Of a DNA stretch of 64,000 nt, positions 36,493 to 45,762 are shown one piece after another. The notes below the pieces were generated by a model. The model did not search any database, had not been told where the DNA came from, and worked only from the letters and a program-made list of their open reading frames with translations. The number at the start of each line of letters is the position of its first letter. Within the stretch, counting starts at the first letter, position 1. Both the position numbers and the translations under genes were made by a program. This DNA comes from an uncultured Cyclobacteriaceae bacterium. Its GTDB lineage: Bacteria > Bacteroidota > Bacteroidia > Cytophagales > Cyclobacteriaceae. The DNA lies in the NCBI GenBank assembly GCA_905479015.1, contig CAJQKV010000042.1, forward strand, positions 1-64,000, given 5' to 3'.

Positions 36493-36500
36493 TATATTTG
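36493..36500 (+). promoter_or_regulatory. Minus-7 box before the Dabb gene
   Basis: TATATTTG matches TAnnTTTG fully, 20 bases before the ATG at 36521. No TTG minus-33 element was seen at the usual distance. Confidence 0.35.
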
Positions 36501-36520
36501 AACGTTAAAAGCTCATAATA

Positions 36521-36850
36521 ATGAACACTCAGACAAAAGAAAGTCAAAATAATTTTATCCATATGGTCTTCTTTTGGTTAAAAGATACCTCGCATAAGCA
36601 GGTAGATGCTTTCAAAAACCGTACGATTTCTTTCCTTGATCAGGTCAAAAGCATTGCCTCCTATCATGTTGGGATTCCCGCAACGACAGATAGGCCGATC
36701 ATTGAACGAAGTTATACCGTTGCTTTAGTGGTCACCTTTAAAGATAAAAAGGAACATGATATTTATCAGGAACATGAAGCGCACAAGCACTTCATAGATG
36801 ACTGTCAACACTTATGGGATAGCGTGAAGGTTTTTGATACCAATAAATGA
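36521..36850 (+). CDS. Dabb (dimeric alpha-beta barrel) domain protein
   Basis: A 109-residue small protein of the stress-responsive dimeric A/B barrel group. It begins with IHMVFFWLKD, the family opening strand, and ends with YQEHEAHKHFIDDCQHLWDSVKVFD, which carries the His-rich helix and last strand. The function of most members is unknown, and some act as cyclases or heme enzymes. It converges on the AddB-like gene with only 7 bases between stops. Confidence 0.82.
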   Translation: MNTQTKESQNNFIHMVFFWLKDTSHKQVDAFKNRTISFLDQVKSIASYHVGIPATTDRPIIERSYTVALVVTFKDKKEHDIYQEHEAHKHFIDDCQHLWDSVKVFDTNK

Positions 36851-36857
36851 AAATCTA

Positions 36858-39734
36858 TTAAACTCGCTTACAAATCCCATTGTATGGGCAATATTCACAT
36901 TTTTTGAGATCATGGGTCTGATCGAAGGGAATTTCAGGATCCCAAATTTCGGTAAGTAATTCATTCAAAACTTGCTCAAAACCATCACTGTACTGTCCAA
37001 ATGATTGTACTTGAGTTTCTGCTTGACCCTTCTCTTTGTGAGTCAATTTCCAATCAAATTTATCATCAAAAAGATGCTTACTATTAAATATACTGGGTTC
37101 AATGCGATCGTACGAATCTTTGTATCCACTTTGTACTAAATAGCTATAGAAAAATATTTGAAAAGCGGTTTTATTTCGTTTAGTGTTTTCAGAATCAATG
37201 AGTGAAGCAAGGGTCTCGAAGATTTTCTCATCCTTACCCGTTTTATAATCTACCACCCTCAACACACCCGCTTTTAAATCAATTCTGTCAATTTTACCCT
37301 TGAGACCGATCACCTGCTTTCTACCATTTACCTGAATCGGAAGGTCAACAGAGAAACCGTCTTTAGTACCTGACTCTAAGCCTATTATTTTAAATGGAGC
37401 ATACTCTTCATCTATATCCAATATTTTATTGATCATCTTTTTTATTATTTCAGCAGCGATGATATTTCTGCCTTCAATCATTATTTTTTTCTTGTCTCCC
37501 TTAATTTGATAATGCTTACGAAACGCTTCATTAATGGCTCCATCCACTCCTTCTCTCAACCAAAAGAAATGCGGAGCACTCACGATAGCTGTCTTTTGTA
37601 CAATCATGAATTGGCGATATAAAATTTCCATGGCATCGTGAAGAATATTACCAAAAATCATGGCGTCTAGTTCTTCTTGAATTTGATCCTCTTCGTACAA
37701 TTCCGTGATGTATTTATAATAAAACCTGAGTTTACAATAGAGATAAGTATCCAACGCTGATGGGGTCAATCTACTCATATAGGGCGTCTTAAAATCCGTA
37801 GTGAACCTTGCTAGCTTTTTCATAACCGAATAATCCTTATTCACTGAGATTTCTTTTTTGACAGGGAGTGCAATGGGATTCGCTAATATTTTCTTTTCGA
37901 TCGAATGAACCGATTCAAGCTCCAGTTGTTTTACCAAACGACTCAATTCTCCATTCACATTGAATTCCGAGATGCTATTATAATAAAAAACTACTTCCCG
38001 AGAACGTTGTAACAATCGGTAAAACAAATAAGCATATATCGCATCTTGATGTTCATGGGTAGGTAAGTCAAACGCTCTTCTGATATTGTAGGGGATAAAA
38101 GATCCACTTCTTGGGGGTGCGGGCCAGGCATTTTCATTCATGCTCAAGACAAAAACATGTTCAAAATCTAGATTCCTAGTTTCTAATATACCCATGATCT
38201 GGATCCCTCTTAAGGGCTCACCTGAAAAGGGTATTTTCAAACTTCTAGAAATTTTCTGGAACAATTGGATCAAAAATTCATAGGATAGGAGATCAACTTG
38301 CACTCCTAGCACTTCTCTCAATTGAAAAATGTGTTGATAATATTTATGAATAAAGGCCCTATCGAGGCCGTCTTTTTCTATCTCTGATTGATCTTCAAAT
38401 GTTTTAAGGATTTCTAAGAGATAATCTAATGGATTTTCTGGCTTCGAAAATATTAATTTTAATAAGGGTGAGTTCAGAGGAATCTGACTGCCCCCTACAA
38501 AAACCAGATTATACTTTTTAATTTTAGCATTAAACTCTTTGAAACGAGTGACGTCCAACCCATAAATCAAGGGATGCTCCAAGATAGCGACGACGGGTTT
38601 ATGATAGAAAATATCACCATGGGCCGCAGGCCTTCGCATATTTTGAAGCATCAATATACTTTCCAATAAGGCATATATAGGCGTATCTTTGAGGGGAAAG
38701 CCCATCGTTATGTTGATCTCATTCAACGCCTTGGGCAATGCATGCAAAACAGGAAATAGCATGTATTCATTGGGTAGGACAATGACTACATTTTCTGCTT
38801 TGAAATGAGGTGCTGACATTAAAATTGATAATTTTTCACCCAAAGCTTTGGCTTGACCCACTTCCAAGGAAACGCCAACAGCGGTCATTGATTTGGGTTC
38901 ATCAATGTGGTTAGGGGTCTTTGATTTAAAAGTGTTACCTAGAATGCCATCTTTCTGATACATACGGTGAAAATAGCCTGCCTCCTGGGACGTATCTTGT
39001 AGGTAATAAGCATCTGTATCCCAAAGCACCTCCGCTCCTTTATGCTCGACATAATATTTTACAATCCCCTCTTCAACGGCTGTTAATGCATTAAATCCAA
39101 CAAAAATCAACTGCCCTTTATCAGGATAATCATCCGCTAATAAATGTGCTAAAAAATCCGCATAAATCATCCCAATGTATGCTTTCCCTTTTGCCGTCAA
39201 TAGAGACTTATATTCAACATATATGGATTTAAGTATTTTCCATGTCTCCAAAAATATATCTTGGTTTTTGCTACTTTTAGGTAAAAAAGTAGCCCAAAAA
39301 GAAGTGATTATTTTTTTATCTTCTTCTGAAAGAAAATAAAATTCTTGATCCAGCTCCTTTTGAGATTTTATGCTGGTAAATAGTTGATGGGCGTCCACCC
39401 CATATTGATCTATTTCTTCAAAATCTTTTATGATCATCTCCCCCCAAAAGAAAAATTTATCGAGGGCCTCTCCTTTTTCCTGATGATTTAAGTAAACCTC
39501 ATGTAACCATAGGACTGACTCAAAACTTTCTATTTTTTCAAATTGAGAATGGGCCAAAATAAAATCCTCAAGACTCGAAATATGAGGCAGCCAAATAGGT
39601 TGTTTAATCCTTTTTCCAAGTTCTTGCTGTAAGAAAAGTCCTGCTCTCCTATTGGGAAAAATCACCGTCAGATTTCTTGGATCCTGGTACTTTGTAAGCA
39701 ACCGCTCCGCAAGGTCTCCAATAAAACTTTTCAT
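36858..39734 (-). CDS. AddB-like inactive helicase / PD-(D/E)XK nuclease
   Basis: A 958-residue protein. The N-terminal part (LTVIFPNRRAGLFLQQEL) is the AddB-type start, in a helicase-like fold with no intact Walker A, as in AddB. The C-terminal quarter has a RecB-like nuclease with GNILHDAMEILY and the motif DRIDLKAGVLRVVDYKTGK. The last residues, KKCEYCPYNGIC, with an earlier Cys in YCKLRFYYKY, can form the [4Fe-4S] ring seen in AddB. By analogy it would process double-strand breaks with an AddA-type helicase, but no AddA gene is in this window. A polyprenyl synthetase gene lies 36 bases upstream on the same strand. Confidence 0.82.
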   Translation of the reverse strand: MKSFIGDLAERLLTKYQDPRNLTVIFPNRRAGLFLQQELGKRIKQPIWLPHISSLEDFILAHSQFEKIESFESVLWLHEVYLNHQEKGEALDKFFFWGEMIIKDFEEIDQYGVDAHQLFTSIKSQKELDQEFYFLSEEDKKIITSFWATFLPKSSKNQDIFLETWKILKSIYVEYKSLLTAKGKAYIGMIYADFLAHLLADDYPDKGQLIFVGFNALTAVEEGIVKYYVEHKGAEVLWDTDAYYLQDTSQEAGYFHRMYQKDGILGNTFKSKTPNHIDEPKSMTAVGVSLEVGQAKALGEKLSILMSAPHFKAENVVIVLPNEYMLFPVLHALPKALNEINITMGFPLKDTPIYALLESILMLQNMRRPAAHGDIFYHKPVVAILEHPLIYGLDVTRFKEFNAKIKKYNLVFVGGSQIPLNSPLLKLIFSKPENPLDYLLEILKTFEDQSEIEKDGLDRAFIHKYYQHIFQLREVLGVQVDLLSYEFLIQLFQKISRSLKIPFSGEPLRGIQIMGILETRNLDFEHVFVLSMNENAWPAPPRSGSFIPYNIRRAFDLPTHEHQDAIYAYLFYRLLQRSREVVFYYNSISEFNVNGELSRLVKQLELESVHSIEKKILANPIALPVKKEISVNKDYSVMKKLARFTTDFKTPYMSRLTPSALDTYLYCKLRFYYKYITELYEEDQIQEELDAMIFGNILHDAMEILYRQFMIVQKTAIVSAPHFFWLREGVDGAINEAFRKHYQIKGDKKKIMIEGRNIIAAEIIKKMINKILDIDEEYAPFKIIGLESGTKDGFSVDLPIQVNGRKQVIGLKGKIDRIDLKAGVLRVVDYKTGKDEKIFETLASLIDSENTKRNKTAFQIFFYSYLVQSGYKDSYDRIEPSIFNSKHLFDDKFDWKLTHKEKGQAETQVQSFGQYSDGFEQVLNELLTEIWDPEIPFDQTHDLKKCEYCPYNGICKRV

Positions 39735-39770
39735 GATGGATGAGGCGCCATTTAAGTCAAAAAAATAAAT

Positions 39771-40742
39771 CTAGGTTTTTCTAGCGATCGTAAAGGCAAG
39801 AAGCTGCTCAAGCGAATTTCTATAAACTGAATCGGGATAGCTTTTAAGGATGGCAATAGCTTCTGATAGAAAATCATTCATTCTTTTTGTTGCATAATCA
39901 ATGCCTCCTTTTGCTACCACGAACTCGATTATTTTTTTCACATTAGCTGATTTTTTTTCACTATCCGTAATCATTTTTTTAATGGTTGAAACCTCTGATG
40001 AACTGCTGTGTTTAAGTGCGTAAATGACTGGTAAAGTCATTTTCCTTTCTCGTATATCAATACCTGTGGGCTTTCCAATCGCTGCATTTTCATAGTCAAA
40101 CAAATCGTCTTTTATCTGAAATGCCATACCCACGTTAGTGCCAAATGTTCCCATTTTTGCAATATCTTCTGCAGTTCCTCCACCCGAGCTTGCACCTACT
40201 TGACAACAAGAGGTAATCAAGCTGGCCGTTTTTTGCCTGATCACTTCATAATAAAGCTCCTCTGTGATATCTAATTTCCTTGCCTTCTCCATCTGAAGCA
40301 GTTCTCCCTCACTCATTTGCTGCACGGCATTAGAGACAATCCGAAGCAGTTCAAAATCATCATTTTTCAAGGAAAGCAATAGACCTTTTGACAACAGAAA
40401 ATCTCCCACCAATACAGCTATCTTATTCTTCCAAAGGGCATTAATTGAAAAAAATCCCCGACGATAATGTGCGTTATCTACCACATCATCGTGCACCAAG
40501 CTGGCCGTATGCAATAGCTCTATCAATGCAGCTCCTCGATGGGTGGCTTCGTTGATGTTACCCGTTATAGCAGCAGTAAGGAAAACAAATAAAGGCCGCA
40601 TTTGCTTCCCTTTTCTCTTGATGATGTAATCCATGATTTTATCAAGCAACATCACCTTGCTTTTCATAGACTGACGGAATTTTAATTCAAATTCATTCAT
40701 TTCCTCTTTGACAGGAGCTTGTATGTCTTTGAGTGTGCTCAT
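39771..40742 (-). CDS. Polyprenyl diphosphate synthase
   Basis: A 323-residue trans-prenyltransferase that builds the isoprenoid side chain of menaquinone from farnesyl or geranyl diphosphate and isopentenyl diphosphate. The conserved GKQMRP start is at 45-50, the first Asp-rich motif is HDDVVD with Asp85-Asp86, and the second is QIKDDLFD. Chain length is not readable, but in this phylum heptaprenyl or octaprenyl is usual. It starts 85 bases from the divergent PhzF gene and may be co-transcribed with the AddB-like gene downstream. Confidence 0.92.
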   Translation of the reverse strand: MSTLKDIQAPVKEEMNEFELKFRQSMKSKVMLLDKIMDYIIKRKGKQMRPLFVFLTAAITGNINEATHRGAALIELLHTASLVHDDVVDNAHYRRGFFSINALWKNKIAVLVGDFLLSKGLLLSLKNDDFELLRIVSNAVQQMSEGELLQMEKARKLDITEELYYEVIRQKTASLITSCCQVGASSGGGTAEDIAKMGTFGTNVGMAFQIKDDLFDYENAAIGKPTGIDIRERKMTLPVIYALKHSSSSEVSTIKKMITDSEKKSANVKKIIEFVVAKGGIDYATKRMNDFLSEAIAILKSYPDSVYRNSLEQLLAFTIARKT

Positions 40743-40827
40743 ATAAATACAATATTAAACTACTTGACTGGCATAAAAAATAGGCACTTATAAACAACCT
40801 CATTAGATTTACACATATCCTTCATAA

Positions 40828-41721
40828 ATGAATATGAAAAAAGCTGCGTATCATCTACTCGATGTCTTCACAAATAGGAAATTTGGAGGAAATCAATTGG
40901 CCATCTTCGAAGATGCAACAGAAATTCCTCCTGAAATGTTTCAAAATATTGCGAGAGAGCTAAATTTATCAGAAACCGTCTTCCTATTTCCAATAAATAA
41001 GGCAGGACAATATCCAATGCGTATTTTTACACCCATCAAAGAACTCCCTACTGCGGGCCATCCCAGTATTGGAACCGCCTATTTCTTGGCACAAAAGTTT
41101 CCAAAAGAAGACGGAGAAAGAGTTCTTACATTGGCCCAAACCATTGGTCCTATTGAGGTTAAAATCAAAATGTCCAAAAAAGGGATACTTATGGCTACCA
41201 TGTATCAGATACCTCCTTATTTTGGAACCATCTTTGAAAATAGAAATGACATCGCACAATTATTTAACTTATCAGAATCCGATTTAATGGATTATCCTGT
41301 ACAAGAAGTTTCTTGTGGCGTTCCTTATATTATCGTTCCAGTAAAATCAGTTGAAAACATCCAAAAATTGACTTTCAACACCCAAATTTGGGAACAGCTG
41401 AAAACTATATTAAAAGATCATAGTGTTTATGTGTTCACACCGCAGGGCTTATTACCCGACGGCGATTTACATGGCCGCATGTTTGCTCCAGAAATTGGCA
41501 TCACCGAAGATCCCGCAACTGGTTCGGCCAACGGACCCTTAGCCTGTTATTTGTATAAATATGGTATAAAAAAAGGTCCCCTCATCAGTGAACAAGGTTT
41601 CGAGATAAATAGACCTAGTTTGATTCACATAGAAATTGAAAGCGAAAATGAAGCCATAAAAAATGTGAAGGTAGGTGGACAAGCCGTCTTTGTCGGACAG
41701 GGACAATTTATCATTGATTAA
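40828..41721 (+). CDS. PhzF-family isomerase/epimerase
   Basis: A 297-residue protein of the PhzF/DapF-like fold. LLDVFTNRKFGGNQLAIF opens the family, Glu49 in LSETVFLF is the probable catalytic acid, AGHPSIGTAYFL is the conserved loop, and EDPATGSANGPL is the later signature. Phenazine genes are absent, so a trans-2,3-dihydro-3-hydroxyanthranilate role is unlikely, and the substrate is unknown. It is divergent from the polyprenyl synthase gene and 39 bases from the acyltransferase gene. Confidence 0.88.
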   Translation: MNMKKAAYHLLDVFTNRKFGGNQLAIFEDATEIPPEMFQNIARELNLSETVFLFPINKAGQYPMRIFTPIKELPTAGHPSIGTAYFLAQKFPKEDGERVLTLAQTIGPIEVKIKMSKKGILMATMYQIPPYFGTIFENRNDIAQLFNLSESDLMDYPVQEVSCGVPYIIVPVKSVENIQKLTFNTQIWEQLKTILKDHSVYVFTPQGLLPDGDLHGRMFAPEIGITEDPATGSANGPLACYLYKYGIKKGPLISEQGFEINRPSLIHIEIESENEAIKNVKVGGQAVFVGQGQFIID

Positions 41722-41760
41722 ATAGTCAAATGTTTATATTTACGGACTTAAAAACATTAA

Positions 41761-43425
41761 ATGAGTCAGAGTAGGCCTCGATATAAAGATATTCTCAAGA
41801 GAAAAAAAGATTGGCCCATTGTCAATCTTTCACAAAATAAAAAAACATTTCTAGATGAAGTGAGTCAAAATGTTTTTACTAATCTGATTCAAGGCGATGG
41901 TCGTAAAACCCTTCATGAAGAACTCGAAACGACCATCTACAGAGAGAAACAGCGTGTCATTAACAACCCATGGCGCGTAGATCCAAAAGATGATTTGACT
42001 TTTTGGAAACGTATCCAGAAAAAACAATTAGCTATTAAAAAAAGTAAGGATAAGATAACGATTGAGAAAGAAATATTAAAGGAAATCATTGATCGCTATT
42101 GTAAAGAAATCGTTGGCAGTTTCAATAAGTCATCTTATCGATTTGCAAAAAGGATTACCACTTTTGGGTTTGCCCGATTGCTCAATGCCGCCCGGGTCAA
42201 AGGGTTTAAATCAATATTCAGTCGACAACTAGATTTACAAGATCAAATTCATGTAGTGGGTGAGCCCGAACAATTGAGAAAATTGGCAAAAATAGGAACC
42301 ATTGTACTGGTGCCTACTCATTTTAGCAATCTAGATTCCATTCTCATAGGGTGGGTCATACAATTTTTGGGGCTCCCTCCCTTCATCTATGGTGCTGGAC
42401 TTAACCTATTCAATATAAAAATATTGGCCTATTTCATGAACAGCTTGGGGGCCTATAAACTAGATCGAAGAAAGAAAAACCCCATTTATTTAGAGACCTT
42501 AAAAGAATATTCAAAAAGAGCTTTGGAATGGGGATGTCACAGCCTTTTTTTTCCGGGAGGCACGAGAAGTCGATCCGGCCAAATCGAAAATTCATTGAAA
42601 TTAGGCTTATTAGGTACCGCCATTGAAGCCCAACGATCCTTGATCAGTGACCACGGCAAGCAAGCCAAACCTATTTTTATTGTACCTGTGGTCATTAATT
42701 ACCAGTTTACGCTCGAAGCACCTTCCTTAATAAATGAGCATCTCAAACGAACCGGCAGAGAAAGGTATTACAGAGAGTCGGATGCCTTTAGTAATTCTAA
42801 AAAAATCACCACCTTTCTAATGAAATTTTTTACCAAAAAATCTGACATCTCTGTCAGTATTGGTCGTGGTCTTGATGTTTTGGGTAATTATGTAAATGAT
42901 CAGGGTCAAAGCTTAGACCAGCATGGACAAGTGATCGATATCAAAGATTATTTCCTTTCCAATGGAAAAGTTAACGTGGATAAGCAACGAGAAAATACCT
43001 ATGTGCAGATTCTTTCTAAAAAAATCATTGAAGAATACTATAAGAATAATCGTGTTTACTCTAGCCATTTGGTTGCCTATACTGCCTTTAAAATGCTCGA
43101 AAGAAAAAATACTAAGCTAGATCTTTACAGTATTTTAAGACTATCTGAAGAGGACCTCACCTTAGATTATGAAGCTTTCAAGAAAAATTTTAAAAAGTTG
43201 CGAAAGGTCATTCTAGAGCTCAATGAACAAGATAAGGTAGATGTAAACGATAAATTTAAAAATAAAGCAGATGAATCCATCATTTATGGACTGAACAACG
43301 TAGGGATGTATCACGCTAAAAGACCCTTGATAAAAGCAAAGGACCAAATTTTAATACTCAATGCAAGCACACTCTATTATTACCACAACCGACTAGAGGG
43401 ATATGGCCTTGAAAAATACATATAG
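41761..43425 (+). CDS. Glycerol-3-phosphate acyltransferase-like (PlsB/PlsC family)
   Basis: A 554-residue protein of the glycerolipid acyltransferase superfamily. The HX4D motif is HFSNLD in PTHFSNLDSILIGWV, block II is AYKLDRRKKN, block III is FFPGGTRSRSG, and block IV is VPVVINY. The long N-terminal part (about 1-170, Lys-rich) and C-terminal helical part recall PlsB more than the short PlsC. It probably acylates glycerol 3-phosphate or its 1-acyl form at the inner face of the membrane. No transmembrane segment is convincing. Its last 23 bases overlap gpsA, whose product supplies glycerol 3-phosphate. Confidence 0.82.
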   Translation: MSQSRPRYKDILKRKKDWPIVNLSQNKKTFLDEVSQNVFTNLIQGDGRKTLHEELETTIYREKQRVINNPWRVDPKDDLTFWKRIQKKQLAIKKSKDKITIEKEILKEIIDRYCKEIVGSFNKSSYRFAKRITTFGFARLLNAARVKGFKSIFSRQLDLQDQIHVVGEPEQLRKLAKIGTIVLVPTHFSNLDSILIGWVIQFLGLPPFIYGAGLNLFNIKILAYFMNSLGAYKLDRRKKNPIYLETLKEYSKRALEWGCHSLFFPGGTRSRSGQIENSLKLGLLGTAIEAQRSLISDHGKQAKPIFIVPVVINYQFTLEAPSLINEHLKRTGRERYYRESDAFSNSKKITTFLMKFFTKKSDISVSIGRGLDVLGNYVNDQGQSLDQHGQVIDIKDYFLSNGKVNVDKQRENTYVQILSKKIIEEYYKNNRVYSSHLVAYTAFKMLERKNTKLDLYSILRLSEEDLTLDYEAFKKNFKKLRKVILELNEQDKVDVNDKFKNKADESIIYGLNNVGMYHAKRPLIKAKDQILILNASTLYYYHNRLEGYGLEKYI

Positions 43426-44458
43426 CGCAACCGTCGGCGTCATTGGTACGGGTAATTTCGGTACCGCATTGGCCAATCTACTTGCTCATAAATGCAAACG
43501 CGTCCTACTTTATGCCCGAAATGAGCAAAAAGCAACGCAACTGATCAAAACTAGAAAAAATGGCTCCCACCAAATCGCTGATAACGTAGAAATCATCACT
43601 GATATCTCTTTACTTGCCGAGAAATGCAACGTCATTTTCCCAATAGTTCCTTCTATAAATTTCAGGGAGATGATGAAAAAACTATCTCCCTATCTAAAAC
43701 CTTATCATGTCTTAATTCATGGTACAAAAGGATTTGATTTTAATGAAATAAATAATAAAAATAACGCCCTTAAAGAATCGAAAAATCAAATTTTCACTAT
43801 GAGTGAGGTCATAAGACAAGAATCATCAGTGGTAAGAATCGGTTGTATTGCAGGCCCCAATTTGTCTAAAGAAATTGCCTTAAAGATGCCCGCAGCATCT
43901 GTCATTGCCAGCGACTTCGATGAAGTCATTCACCTAGGTCAAAAATATCTTAAAAGTGATCGGTTTTTAGTTTTTGGAAGTAATGATTTAATGAGTACTG
44001 AGCTTTGTGGGATTTTAAAAAATATCATTGCAGTAGGGGCCGGAACCATTGACGGTATGAAATTAGGTGAAAACGCCAAATCTTTATTTATCACCAGAGG
44101 CATGGTCGAAATGGTCGAAATAGGTAAAGCCATGGGAGGCCAAGTCGAACCCTTTTTAGGACTTGCAGGTATTGGTGATTTGATTGCAACGTGCTCAAGC
44201 AATCTGAGTAGAAACTACAATGTCGGGCTGAGGTTAGCTACTGGAGAAAAACTAAGTGAAATTACCCATTCCATGCGTGAAGTGGCCGAAGGAATCAAGA
44301 CCATTGACATCATCCATGAATGGTCAAAAAATAATCCCATACGCATTCCAATTACCGAAACGCTCTACAAAATTATTCATGAAGAAATTACCGTTGAAGA
44401 AGCGCATGCTTACATGATGAAATTTCCTTTCACTTCTGAAATTAAATTTTTAAACTAA
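43403..44458 (+). CDS. gpsA: NAD(P)-dependent glycerol-3-phosphate dehydrogenase
   Basis: A 351-residue enzyme that reduces dihydroxyacetone phosphate to sn-glycerol 3-phosphate, the phospholipid backbone. The dinucleotide motif VGVIGTGNFGTALA (10-24) is followed by HGTKGF, IAGPNLSKEI, and the catalytic-lysine stretch GILKNIIAVGAGTIDGM, where ILKNI holds the Lys. The C-terminal domain carries GLAGIGDLIATC and NYNVGLRL. The start lies inside the acyltransferase gene, so the two are translated together and form a two-step phospholipid unit. Confidence 0.95.
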   Translation: MALKNTYSATVGVIGTGNFGTALANLLAHKCKRVLLYARNEQKATQLIKTRKNGSHQIADNVEIITDISLLAEKCNVIFPIVPSINFREMMKKLSPYLKPYHVLIHGTKGFDFNEINNKNNALKESKNQIFTMSEVIRQESSVVRIGCIAGPNLSKEIALKMPAASVIASDFDEVIHLGQKYLKSDRFLVFGSNDLMSTELCGILKNIIAVGAGTIDGMKLGENAKSLFITRGMVEMVEIGKAMGGQVEPFLGLAGIGDLIATCSSNLSRNYNVGLRLATGEKLSEITHSMREVAEGIKTIDIIHEWSKNNPIRIPITETLYKIIHEEITVEEAHAYMMKFPFTSEIKFLN

Positions 44459-44462
44459 TCTT

Positions 44463-45701
44463 TTATTTCAATAAATTCATCGCCCTGATTCTCTGTAATA
44501 CGGTGGGATGTGAATAGTTAATAAAGACATTGGCCGGATGAGGCGTTAGATTAGATAAATGATCTCCACTCATTTTTTTCAACCCATCGATCAAAGGTTG
44601 CGCGGCAAAATGCGTTGCGGCATAAGCGTCCGCCTCATATTCATGTTTACGGCTGATCAAATTCATGATGATCCCTAATATTCTAGATACTGGGCTATAT
44701 AAAATACCAAAAGCAAGCATATTGAGATGAATAGCCGTTACTTCACCCCCCATGGCAAAACTAACTTGCGTATTTAAAATCATTTTTGAGAGTAAAAAGA
44801 GCATCAATCCGGTCTGAACAATAGACATAAAGGTACCTATGTAGATATGATTCTTTTTGTAGTGACCCACCTCGTGGGCAAAGACTGCCGTAAGTTCATC
44901 AACACTGTGCTTGGCAATTAAAGTATCATAGAGGACTACTTTTTTCTTTTTTCCCAATCCTGAGAAAAAAGCATTGCCTTTGCTGGATCGTTTAGATCCG
45001 TCAATTACGAATACTTGCGTGAGAGGGAAGGATACTTTTTCTGCAAAGTCAGCTATCGATTTTTTTAAGACGCCTTCTTCTAAAGGCACTAATTTATTGA
45101 ACAACGGTAGCAACAAAGAAGTGTAAAGCATATTTAAGGCCAATAAAAAAACCGTGATTACAATCCAAAAATACCACCAAAAATCAGCCCCAATTACCTC
45201 AACCATCAAAACAAAAATAACGAGCAAACCGCCTCCCAATAAAGCCGTCAAAAGATAGCCCTTAACTTTATCTGTGAAAAAAGTTTTGAAAGTCATTTTA
45301 TTAAATCCAAAGCGCGCTTCAATTACAAAGTTCTGATAGAGTGAAAAGGGAATACCCATCACATCCGAGATCACAAACAATACTCCAAAAAAAATCAAAG
45401 GGGTGACCGGTGCCAAAGGACTGAAACTTCGTGCCCAATCATCCAAAAGCCCAAACCATCCCAACCCAATCGCAACTACCATTACGATCAAAGAGAACGC
45501 CCCTGAAATTTTACCAAAGCGCCCTGTAGTATTTTGATAATCTTGAGATTTTTGATATTTCTCATCATCATAGACCCCTTTCAATTCCTCTGGAATAGGT
45601 TTCTTTGAACTTTTTTCATTTAAAAAGTTTAATAATAAATCCAAAAGAAAATCAAAGATTAAAACTCCTAAAACTAGGATAACTATTGTTTTTTCACTCA
45701 T
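44463..45701 (-). CDS. M48-family membrane zinc metallopeptidase (Ste24/CAAX-type)
   Basis: A 412-residue membrane protease. Several hydrophobic segments are visible (about 6-24, 65-88, 105-122, 148-170, 175-200, 290-312). The zinc motif is HEVGH in AVFAHEVGHYKKNH, and the third ligand is the Glu in RKHEYEADAYAA. It resembles yeast Ste24 and archaeal homologues. As bacteria have no prenylated CAAX proteins, the role is probably quality control of membrane or lipoprotein substrates, but that is inference. It ends 4 bases from the gpsA stop on the opposite strand. Confidence 0.9.
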   Translation of the reverse strand: MSEKTIVILVLGVLIFDFLLDLLLNFLNEKSSKKPIPEELKGVYDDEKYQKSQDYQNTTGRFGKISGAFSLIVMVVAIGLGWFGLLDDWARSFSPLAPVTPLIFFGVLFVISDVMGIPFSLYQNFVIEARFGFNKMTFKTFFTDKVKGYLLTALLGGGLLVIFVLMVEVIGADFWWYFWIVITVFLLALNMLYTSLLLPLFNKLVPLEEGVLKKSIADFAEKVSFPLTQVFVIDGSKRSSKGNAFFSGLGKKKKVVLYDTLIAKHSVDELTAVFAHEVGHYKKNHIYIGTFMSIVQTGLMLFLLSKMILNTQVSFAMGGEVTAIHLNMLAFGILYSPVSRILGIIMNLISRKHEYEADAYAATHFAAQPLIDGLKKMSGDHLSNLTPHPANVFINYSHPTVLQRIRAMNLLK

Positions 45702-45762
45702 AAAAATACATTTCTAAAAAAAAATCAAATCAATAAATGGCTTTCATTTTTTCGTCCATGGC

